Assembly: GCA_030847615.1 (NCBI GenBank)
Contig: JAUMIR010000001.1
Span: 86,601,501 to 86,665,500, forward strand
Length of the DNA: 64,000 nt
Reading direction: 5' to 3'
Origin: Gambelia wislizenii
Taxonomy: Eukaryota; Chordata; Lepidosauria; Squamata; Crotaphytidae
In this document: positions 56,146 through 64,000 of the stretch, piece by piece
Layout of the letters: each line of letters begins with the position of its first letter
Numbering within the stretch: position 1 is the stretch's first letter
Program-made: the position numbers and the translations under genes
Notes under the pieces: generated by a model
What the model was told of the DNA's origin: nothing
The model's database searches: none
What the model saw: the letters and a program-made list of their open reading frames with translations, nothing else

Positions 56146-57723
56146 CAGTTGTCCCTCCACATTCGCGAACTTGACATTCGCGGTTTTGATTATTCGCGGT
56201 TTTGGGGGGGCCCCCGGGCCCCCCCAAAACCGCGACACGGGGCCTCCAGAGGCCCCGTGAAAGCCCTGGGAGGGAGCGGGGAGGTCCAGGGAGGCCTCCA
56301 CGGGGCCTTCGGAGACCCTCCGGAGGCCCCGCGAAGGCCTTGGGAGGGAGGGGGGAGGGCCGGGGAGGCCTCCATGGGGCCTCCGGAGATGCTCCGGAGG
56401 CCCCATGCAGGCCTGGGGAAGGGCTGGGAAGGGCCGGGGAGGCCTCCATGGGGTCTCCGGAGACGCTCCGGAGGCCCCATGCAGTCCTGGGGAGGGCGTG
56501 GGGAGGGCTGGGGAGGCCTCCATGTGGCCTCCGGAGACGCTCCGGAGGCCCTATGCAGGCACGGGGAAGGGGTGGGGAGGGCCGGGGAGGCCTCCATGGG
56601 GCCTCCGGAGACGCTCCGGAGGCCCCATGCAGGCCCGGGGGAGGGCTGGGGAAGGCCGGAGAGGCCTCCATGGGGCCTCCGGAGATGCTCAGGAGGCCCC
56701 GTGAAGGCCTTGGGAGGGAGGGGGGAGGGCCGGGGAGGCCTCCATGGGGCCTCCGGAGACGCTCCAGAGGCCCCATGCAGGCCTGGGGAAGGGCTGGGGA
56801 GGGCCGGGGAGGCCTCCATGGGGCCTCCGGAGACGCTCCGGAGGCCCCATGCAGGCCTGGGGAGGGCGTGGGGAGGGCTGGGGAGGCCTCCATGGGGCCT
56901 CCGGAGACCCTCCGGAGGCCCTGCGAAGGCCTTGGGAGGGAGGGGGAAGGCCGGGGAGGCCTCCATGGGGCCTCCGGAGATGCTCCGGAGGCCCCATGCA
57001 GGCCTGGGGAGGGCTGGGGAGGCCTCCATGGGGCCTCCGGAGACGCTCCGGAGGCCCTGTGCAGGCACGGGGAAGGGGTGGGGAGGGCCGGAGAGGCCTC
57101 CATGGGGCCTCCGGAGACGCTCCGGAGGCCCCATGCAGGTTCGGGGGAGGGCCGGAGAGGCCTCCATGGGGCCTCCGGAGACGCTCCGGAGGCCCCGCGA
57201 AGGCCTTGAGAGGGAGGGGGGAGGGCCGGGGAGGCCTCCATGGGGCCTCCGGAGACGCTCCAGAGGCCCCATGCAGGCCTGGGGAAGGGCTGGGGAGGGC
57301 CGGGGAGGCCTCCATGGGGCCTCCGGAGACGCTCCGGAGGCCCCATGCAGGCCCGGGGAAGGGGTGGGGAGGGCCGGAGAGGCCTTCATGCGGCCTCCGG
57401 AGACGCTGCGGAGGCCCCATGCAGGCCTGGGGAAGGGCTGGGGAGGGCCGGGGAGGCCTCCATGGGGCCTCCGGAGACGCTCCGGAGGCCCCATGAAGGC
57501 CTGGGGAGGTGGTGGGGAGGGCCGGGGAGGCGATCATGGGGCCTCTGGAGACGCTCTGGAGGCCCCATGAAGGCCTGGGGAGGCGGGGGAAAGCGACTAT
57601 AGGGCCTCCGGAGGCCCTGTTGTCGCTTTGGCGGGGGAGGGGGAGGGCAATTGTTATTCGCGGATTTTTCACATTCACGGGGGTCTGGGGAACCTAACCC
57701 CCGCGAATGTGAAGGGATGACTG
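56146..57723. mobile_element. Tigger-like element filled with a 74-bp GC-rich minisatellite
   Basis: The element is complete: left end CAGTTGTCCCTCCACATTCG, right end complement CAGTCATCCCTTCACATTCG, and TA on both flanks (56144-56145, 57724-57725). Inside both ends are the related GCGGTTTTGATTATTCGCGG and TTCGCGGATTTTTCACATTC. From about 56230 to 57620 lies a tandem array with a 74-bp unit; the motif GGCCTCCATG recurs at 56367, 56441, 56515, 56589 and 56663. There are about 18 copies, some shortened. All frames on both strands are open over long stretches because the unit lacks stops. Confidence 0.9.
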
Positions 57724-57725
57724 TA

Positions 57726-58732
57726 ATGGTTATTGGACTAATATGACTCATATGTACACATGCTCAGGTATAATGCTGATATTCTAGCTTCTTATAGTAA
57801 TTTCCTATGATATCTGAACAAGGAAACTAGTTTAAAGGCTTTCTACAGTCTCCCTTGCTATGAGAACATGATTTTATTCTAGTTTCATATCTTCTTTTGA
57901 AAGGAGCCCATAAACTACAGTTGCATGGTTTGGACATTGCAATAAATTGGTTTTAAAAATTGGGTATCTTCATTAAAGCTGGGTGTGTATCAGAAGCAGG
58001 TGCATGTGTACGTCTGGTTCTTTCATAGTCTGAAGAAGCAAACCATTCTGCAAACCAAGTTCTGGAATACAGTAATGTTCTTCTCCATTATTTACATTGT
58101 AAAGCTAGATGGTCAAGGTTGTGTCTGTTTTTCTCATTGTGAAATTGCCTTTTTACCATAACTAAAAAGGAACAATATTGCAGTACAATGAAATTGAAGA
58201 GAATTGTCTCTATAGTACTGAATATATGTCATAGCCTGGAGATGCATCTTAATGGTTTACTTGTGTACCTGTTACTTGCATGTGTATTAATGCATTTCAG
58301 AGCCAGCTCTGATGTTGACAGGGTTGTATGTTTCTTTTAGACTATAGGCAGCCTGTTTTTCATAAAATGCATTAGATGTGGAAGTATTCAAAGAAGCTCA
58401 AAAATGTTTTTGAGTGTTGTGAAATCTTGATGAGAAGAATCATGAACAAGTAAAAATCTTTGCAGTTCAATTCTTATTCTGCACCAAATTTGCACATGGT
58501 TGGTTTGTGCAGAAAACTGCTTTCTGCACAAAGCAACCATATGTGAATGTGGTGCAGAATAAGTCCTGAACTGTGAATAGGCTTCTACAGTTGCAGTTTT
58601 CAAAGACCTTCTCATAGCAGGAGGAAAATTGCTAAAATTACTTATTGGTTTCTTTGAGGGAAAATATTAGTGAAGAACTACATCACTAGAATATATATTA
58701 ATTAATTTTCTCCCTTCCTTTTTAATTTACAG
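57726..58732 (+). other. End of intron 1
   Basis: A/T-rich intronic sequence without repeats I can name. It contains the self-complementary stretch TTTGTGCAGAAAACTGCTTT-GCACAAAG at about 58504-58530. It ends with a pyrimidine tract and the acceptor AG at 58731-58732. Confidence 0.5.
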
Positions 58733-58944
58733 GTACATGAAGTAGAAGTGAAGTCATAACAAATTGGTTCTTGATCTCAAGTTTTAAAATTACAGAATGA
58801 AAAATGAGTTCTACTAAAGTATCTTCTGCGATGACAACCTGAAAAACACACAGAGACATTGTGACTCTTTCAAATATAAAATGGAACTGTTAGACCAACA
58901 GCATCGATCTTGAAGATAAATCATTCCCTTGCTGCTGTGTGGAT
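58733..58944 (+). promoter_or_regulatory. SIPA1L2 5' UTR with four short upstream ORFs
   Basis: After the splice acceptor the leader part of the exon has four short upstream ORFs: 58737-58745 (2 codons plus stop), 58797-58817 (6 codons), 58804-58842 (12 codons) and 58881-58913 (10 codons). All end before the main ATG, so reinitiation or leaky scanning would be needed for translation. Confidence 0.7.
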
Positions 58945-60412
58945 ATGAGTGATCCAAAGTCATCACAGGAAGAAAAGCACAAGCCTGGCAGAGCATCCTC
59001 AAAGGTCAAGGAATCAGCAAGAATTATGCAGTCTGATGACTACTTTGCCAGAAAATTTAAAGCTCTCAATGGTAATATGGGCCCTCCTGCTTCTCTAAAT
59101 ACATCAAACAAAGGTGAAAGTAGTAATCCAGCCAATGGTACTCCAGCTGTGCCTAAAATGGGGGTCCGAGCCAGAGTATCTGAATGGCCGCCTAAGAAAG
59201 ATGGTGTCAAGGAACTAAGCAAAGCTCCGTGGGAAAACAGGGTTCAGACAGGGTCCAGTTATGAGGGTGTTGGATCAGTAAATGGTGACCAGAATGAGGG
59301 GCAGCAAAAAGAACATCTTGATTTGGAATTTGCAGAGGCCAAATATTCATTAGGAGACATTTTTATGCATTCCCCCCATAGGGGTCTTCACCCTATAAGG
59401 CAAAGAAGCAACAGTGATGTTACAATCAGTGACATTGACAATGAAGATGTCTTAGACCAGAATGCTGTTAACCCAAATACAGGAGCAGCTCTTCATAGGG
59501 AATATGGAAGCACTTCCTCAATTGACAGGCAAGGATTGTCTGGGGAGAATTTTTTTGCAATGCTTCGAGGCTACAGAGTAGAAAATGTTGAGCATAAAAC
59601 ACACATACCATTTGGATTTCCTGAGTTTTTCCACTGTGACCCCACAATTTCTCCTAGTCTCCATGCTGCAGCACAAATTTCCAGAGGAGAATTTTTCAGA
59701 ATTTCTGGACTGGACTACATGGATAGTGCCCTGCTTATTGGTAGGGATCGGGATAAATCTTTCAAATGGAGACTGAAGTCAGAATCAGTAGAAACCTCTC
59801 TCTTCAGAAAACTGAGAACTGCTAAAAGTGAACATGAAACTCTTAAATTCTCATCTGAGCTAGAGGATAGTAGACATGAGAAAAATGTTCATCCTTGGAA
59901 TTGTCAGAAGTGTTTTGCACATTATGATGTTCAGAGCATTCTTTTTAACATAAATGAAGCAATGGTTACCAGAATTAATGTGGGGAAAAGAAAAAATATA
60001 ACCACTGGGGCTTCTGCTGCCTCACAATCTCCAGCGGTAGCAGGCCAGATTGGAAGCTGTGAATCTCCTTTGGGAAGTAAAGAGGATCTTAATTCAAAAG
60101 AGAGCCTAGATGCTGATGAAGGTGATGGGAAAAGTAATGACCTGGTACTGAGTTGTCCTTATTTCAGGAATGAAACTGGTGGGGAAGGTGATAGGCGGAT
60201 TGCGCTCTCTAGGGCAAACTCAGCATCTTTTTCCTCAGGAGATAGTTGTTCCTTTGAGTCTTCACTAAGTTCACATTGCACAAATGCTGGTGTTTCTGTA
60301 TTGGAAGTACCAAGGGAGAATCAGCCAATTCACAGGGAGAAAGTAAAACGTTATATCATCGAGCACATTGATCTTGGTGCATATTACTATCGAAAGTTTT
60401 TCTATGGAAAAG
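58945..60412 (+). CDS. SIPA1L2: SIPA1L2, first coding exon (N-terminal 489 codons)
   Basis: This exon encodes the N-terminus of signal-induced proliferation-associated 1-like protein 2, a Rap GTPase-activating scaffold that acts at synapses and on vesicle traffic in neurons. The start is the ATG at 58945 (MSDPKSSQEEKHKPG), which agrees with the family start MSDP. The upstream in-frame GTG at 58939 is not used. Recognisable blocks are IMQSDDYFARKFKA, VPKMGVRARVSEWPPKK, RQRSNSDVTISDID, REYGSTSSIDRQGLSGENFF, WNCQKCFAHYDVQSILFNIN, SCPYFRNETGGEGDRRIALS and IIEHIDLGAYYYRKFFYGK. The last leads into the RapGAP region encoded by later exons. The codon after GK is split by a phase-1 intron with donor G/GTAAGC at 60413; open frame beyond this is intron. 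The sequence fits SIPA1L2 better than SIPA1L1, whose start and middle differ. Confidence 0.93.
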
Positions 60413-60990
60413 GTAAGCAGTTTTTGTTAAAACCTTTCACTCTTAAAGGTTTCAGAACAGTTAATGAAATTCTGGATAACTTTTATTAAATGGAAGTGAT
60501 CTGGTATATAAAAAAGTAGACCTTCAGTTTGCAAGTGTCTTAGAAGACATCATTGTTATGGCTCTTCTAAATAAAATAGAAACCACAATCTGTTTAGCTG
60601 TTTAATATGAATATTCAGCTCATATGGTTGTGCTTCTCATGCTTGTTTCCAGAAGTCATGTTTTTACTTGCTCTCATCATCAGGACCAAAAATTGTCACC
60701 AGGGCTCCTCTTTCCAACTAAACATGAGAATTTGGAGCATGAACGATATTATTTTGAGGATTATCGTGTTGTTAATGGTTGGAATGTCTTTGTTGAGAGC
60801 AGGAAATAAGCAAAAAATGTGGTACCTGTAAAAAGATCATAAGCAACATGCTTTTATTCACTAAAAAGTGTATTATACAAATAAGTAAATTAACCTTATA
60901 AGGCTCTAACACATCTCAAGATGATGTGGCAACTTATTCTTCTTTATTACCTTGTTCTGAGGGTTGCTAAATAGTAACTTAGACTATTTA
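60413..60990 (+). other. Start of SIPA1L2 intron 2
   Basis: Starts with GTAAGCAG. It contains a coding-like stretch at 60653-60809 that I do not recognise (see findings); otherwise A/T-rich. Confidence 0.6.
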
Positions 60991-60991
60991 T

Positions 60992-61214
60992 AGTGATGTA
61001 TAGTGGTTTGAGTGTTGAACTAGGACTCTGTGAGACCAGGGTTCAAATCCAAACTTAACCATGGAAACCCACTGTGTAATGTTAGGCAAGTCACATTCTG
61101 TCAGCCGTAGAGGAAGCTGATGGCAAACCTCCTTTGAATAAATCCAGTCAAGAAAACCCTATGATAGGCTTGCCATAAGTTGGAGTCAACTTGAAGGCAC
61201 AAAGCAACAACAAC
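60992..61214 (+). mobile_element. tRNA-derived SINE (Sauria type)
   Basis: The head TATAGTGGTTTGAGTGTTGA is box-A-like, and GGTTCAAATCC at 61040-61050 is a canonical box B. The 3' end AAAACCCTATGATAGGCTTG, then CCATAAGTTGGAGTCAACTT, GAAGGCAC and (CAA)n, is the Bov-B-like tail of Sauria SINEs in squamates. It is a retroposed copy, not a tRNA gene. Confidence 0.9.
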
Positions 61215-61271
61215 TTCAAACAGCAATAGCCAAAACAAGGGCCAATATTACTTGAACTGAATTTAAATATA

Positions 61272-61555
61272 CAGTTGTCCTTCCACATTTGGGGGTTAAA
61301 CATTTACAGATTTGATTATTGATGGATTTGATTAATATATTCTCACTAGGCATTTGTAGGTCCTCCAGAGTGATTCTATGGTCAACATCTGGCAGAAGTT
61401 GACCATAGAATCACTCTGGAGGACCTACAGATCCCTAGAAAAGTGTTCTCTCAATTAAATAATTAAATAAATAAATAAGTGAGTTTATATTTGTGGTTTC
61501 TTTCTTTTGTGGGGCTGCTGTGCCCTTAACCCCCATGAAAGTTGAGGGTGAACTG
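61272..61555. mobile_element. Tigger-like MITE with internal palindrome
   Basis: The 284-bp element begins CAGTTGTCCTTCCACATTTG and ends CAACTTTCATG-type sequence in complement (AAAGTTGAGGGTGAACTG). It has TA on both sides (61270-61271, 61556-61557). The centre is a palindrome built from GTAGGTCCTCCAGAGTGATT and its complement. It is related to 1303-1545. Confidence 0.85.
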
Positions 61556-61592
61556 TACTTAGAAAACAAATGTTAAGCAGTCGTTTAAGTGT

Positions 61593-61826
61593 GCATGTGT
61601 GTGTGTGTGTATTTATGAGCCTTCAAATAATCTGTTGAGTTATGGCAACCCCATGTATTTCATAGGGTTTTCTTAGGCAAGGAGTACTCAGATATGGTTT
61701 TGCCAGTTCCTTCCTCTGAAATATAGCCTATAGCATCTGATATTTGTTGGTGGTATCCTAGCCAAGTACCAACCAGGGCTGACCCTGCTTAACATCCAAT
61801 ATCAGGTCTAGGGATCTGGTGCCTAA
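61593..61826 (-). mobile_element. 5S-rRNA-derived SINE, second copy
   Basis: On the minus strand, GATATTGGATGTTAAGCAGG, then GTCAGCCCTGGTTGGTACTT, is the 5S-like head. GAGGAAGGAACTGGCAAAAC and CATGGGGTTGCCATAACTCA form the body and tail, followed by (AC)n. The first part of the head is truncated. Confidence 0.85.
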
Positions 61827-61938
61827 GAGTACACAGTATTAAGAGCTGTTGAATATCTTCCATTGTGTTTTGGTTCAGTGATTGTATTTCTCTGAAGATG
61901 TATGTTGGGTCAGGCATTCTTATAAATATAGATCTTCT

Positions 61939-64000
61939 TCATGGTCTCTGTGAATCACACAGCTGGGTTACTCCTGTGCCTGCGCAGAGCATCGGAACCT
62001 TCTGGAATCGCTAGGCAGGATGTGCTTTGATATATTTTTGGTGTATCTCCGACCATCCTAAAGGTCCCTTATAAGGCACTCCTGCCTAATTCCCCTCAGT
62101 TCCTTTCTTTCTGCCACATTAGCAGCTTGAAGGAACCTTCGTTCACTAGTTTTTCTCTCTTTCACTTTCGATTTGATTTGGATTTGACTTGGCTTGGATT
62201 TTTGACTCACTCCCTTAGATTTGGCTTTTTACCTCTGAATTTCGGTGTTGACCTGGACTGTTTTTGGCTATTCTCTGTGTTTCTCCCCTTGGATTTGGTG
62301 ACTCTGTGAGTAAAATGTCTGGAAGAGGGGCCTTCAAGAGATGAGTGATCTGTCAGGCTAAACTTCCTAGTGCGGATGGCCATTCCCGCTGCTTAATTTG
62401 TCTCGGAGAGACCCATAATGCCGACTCCTGTATGCACCGTAGGGCCTTTACCCCTCAGGTACGTAAGCACAGGATGTCTTGTCTGAAGTCTTTCTTGTAC
62501 GAATAGGCCTTAATTCCGGCCCCTACTTCGACTCCAGTCTCTAATTCGGCACCCGAAGACCAAGCCCCAAAAGTGCCATCGGTCCCGTAGCCCGTCCCAA
62601 TGTCGTTTGACTGCCTCGGACCCGGAGGCTGTGCGTGCTTCGCACAAACATACTTCTGAGGCAGCTCGGGATCGAGCTCACTCGACGCTTTCGACATCGA
62701 CATGGGATCAAGAGCCCTCCACCTCGACGGCCGTTTCTTGGGACCAGGCATCTTCTGAATCTACCAGCTGGGCTGATAACTCTGGTGAGGCCGCACCTTC
62801 CTTGAAGAAGAAAAGGAAGGAAAAACACACCTCTCGGCATGATGATGGCTCCAAATCTAAGAGCAAGCCGAAAGAGGTGCCTAAGAAGTCGAAATCGGCG
62901 GCCGCCTGATCTGCAGCTTCTACTAATAAAGCTGCGCGGCCTGTTGATACCATTGAGTCACAACCCTCCGCTGGATCCGAGGCCATGTTCATCCGACCAT
63001 CTCCAGTGCCAACTGTGGAGACTACTGCACCACGACGGGCTCCTACCCCTATGGGGTCGGTGGAGATTGTGGCAGTGGATGTGCCTTCTGGTGCCGACAT
63101 GGACGTGTCCCCCCAACAGATGGCCCAATCTCTGACCCTTGTCATCTCAAGAGCCCAACTTCTTGAGCGTTCACCCTCGGACGTCGAAGTCGAGGTCGTC
63201 GAACCCAAGGTTGTGGCCCGAACCTGACCGTTTTCACTCCGCATCCATGCGGATATACCTGCCTATACAGCCTACGATCTGGCAAGATCTATTTGTCGAA
63301 CTGGAATCATGTCGCCGACAGGCTCTCAGATCCTGACTTCCCAGGGAGATGACTTCAGGGATATGTATACCGGCTGCTATTTTGAGGAGCCTCGTGCAAT
63401 TCCGAGGAAGGATGCAGAGAGTCAAGTGTATCCACGTCCTGAGCAACGCCCTCTGCCTCCGACTCCTCCAACACCACCTCTACTCACCACCTCTCTGCTC
63501 CATGGCGATCACAGTCCATCCCCTGCAGGTTCGATATCACCTTCGTCTGGTTCGTTGGATTCATACAGGCCCTACTTGCCATCGCCGCAACCCAACCTAG
63601 TTGAGGAGGACTCTGGATTGCCAACAGATGACATCTGTACTTTTTCGGAGCAGATGGTCCATATGTCTCACACTCTGGACCTCAAGGTGGTGGTGAAAGA
63701 GGTTGAACCGGTGGACCCCATCTTTCACCGGATTCAGTCAAGGCTCCTCCTACGGCTACTCTCCTTATTTTGCATTCCCTTCTGAAGCTTACACAAGGGT
63801 CCTAGGAGAACCCCTCCTCGATCCAGTCTACTTCCAAGAAAATCGACAGGCTGTATCGAGTCGCAGGCGAGCATATCGACTGGCTTCAAACTCATCCAAA
63901 GCCGAATTCAGTGGTGGTCGAGGCTTCCCAGAATTGGAAGCAACACCGGCCTCAATCATCCCCGCTGAACCCAGAGGGTCGAAAACTCAATATCATGGGC
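61939..64000 (+). mobile_element. DIRS-type retrotransposon, copy D, cut by the window edge
   Basis: The 5' terminus TCTCTGTGAATCACACAGCT, then GGGTTACTCCTGTGCCTGCG, is the reverse complement counterpart of the 3' arms of copies A and C. After a leader with T-rich tract the gag region starts at about 62313 and runs to the edge of the window. RT and recombinase would lie beyond 64000. It has higher CpG content and longer open frames than copies A-C, which suggests that it is the youngest. Confidence 0.8.
62313..64000 (+). pseudogene. DIRS copy D gag region
   Basis: Starts at ATG 62313 (MSGRGAFKR, stop, then a Cys/His motif CLICLGETHNADSCMHR like the zinc finger of DIRS gag). Further on are a lysine-rich segment (KKKRKEKHTSRHDDGSKSKS), Pro/Ser-rich sequence and the conserved EEDSGLPTDDICTFSEQM. 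Past 63785 it reads KKIDRLYRVAGEHIDWLQ and PEGRKLNIMG. Stops at 62341 and 62506 and several frame changes break it. Gag of this class is a nucleic-acid-binding protein without enzymatic motifs. Confidence 0.65.

Noticed and set aside
56116..57751. Open frames of 250-470 codons on both strands, collagen-like in look
   Set aside because: They are the 74-bp minisatellite inside a Tigger-like element. The unit lacks stop codons in every frame, and no gene is supported.
58939..58944. GTG two codons before the SIPA1L2 ATG as start
   Set aside because: Known SIPA1L2 proteins begin MSDP, which matches the ATG at 58945. GTG initiation is not expected in this gene.
60413..60489. Extension of the SIPA1L2 frame for 26 codons to a stop
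   Set aside because: The family sequence continues differently after FYGK, and a consensus donor (G/GTAAGC) sits exactly there. The extra codons are intron.
61000..61070. tRNA gene
   Set aside because: Box A and box B are present but no cloverleaf can be formed, and a SINE body with Bov-B-like tail follows.

Overview
The window looks like vertebrate nuclear DNA, most likely from a squamate reptile (a lizard, probably iguanian). This is inferred from its repeats: CR1 LINEs with the lizard-type 3' end, DIRS-type tyrosine-recombinase retrotransposons, L2, L1, Penelope elements with a GIY-YIG endonuclease, Sauria-type tRNA SINEs, 5S-rRNA-derived SINEs, and many hAT- and Tigger-like MITEs. Nothing suggests prokaryotic DNA: there are no operons and no ribosome binding sites, and long ORFs occur only in one exon and in repeats.

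One host gene is supported. A 1.68-kb exon at 58733-60412 (+) carries the start codon and the first 489 codons of SIPA1L2, a Rap GTPase-activating protein of the SIPA1-like family. It ends at a clean GTAAGC donor. A CpG island at about 5.93-6.96 kb has two CCAAT boxes and two strong splice donors, and is probably the promoter and non-coding first exon of the same gene. If so, almost the whole window is the roughly 52-kb first intron plus the first coding exon and the start of the next intron.

The rest is a layered transposon landscape. 0-5.9 kb: a LINE copy with a twin-priming inversion and small MITEs. 5.9-7.5 kb: CpG island and a MITE. 7.5-11 kb: mostly plain intron. 11-16 kb: a 5'-truncated L1, a Tigger-like element filled by a 63-bp GC-rich minisatellite, a Penelope copy with its RT part inverted, and a solo LTR with a perfect target duplication. 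17.7-25.3 kb: DIRS copy A, nearly complete but interrupted by an LTR-like block and a LINE, ending in an inverted-repeat hairpin. 25.3-29 kb: a long palindrome, then a CR1 interrupted by a second CR1 and by a 595-bp TIR element, then MITEs. 29-40 kb: mostly unassigned intron with tandem duplications, an LTR-like block between 78-bp direct repeats, a second member of the TIR family, and a 5S SINE. 40-54.8 kb: DIRS copies B and C, CR1s (one nearly full-length, with ORF1 esterase and ORF2), Penelope, L2, LTRs and MITEs nested several levels deep. 55-57.7 kb: a CR1 and a second minisatellite-filled Tigger-like element (74-bp unit). 61-64 kb: SINEs, a MITE and the 5' half of DIRS copy D, cut by the window edge.

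I saw no defence system, CRISPR array or host gene cluster. The most unusual content is the family of TA-flanked inverted-repeat elements whose interiors became GC-rich minisatellites, the four same-strand DIRS copies, and the deep nest at 45.9-54.5 kb.
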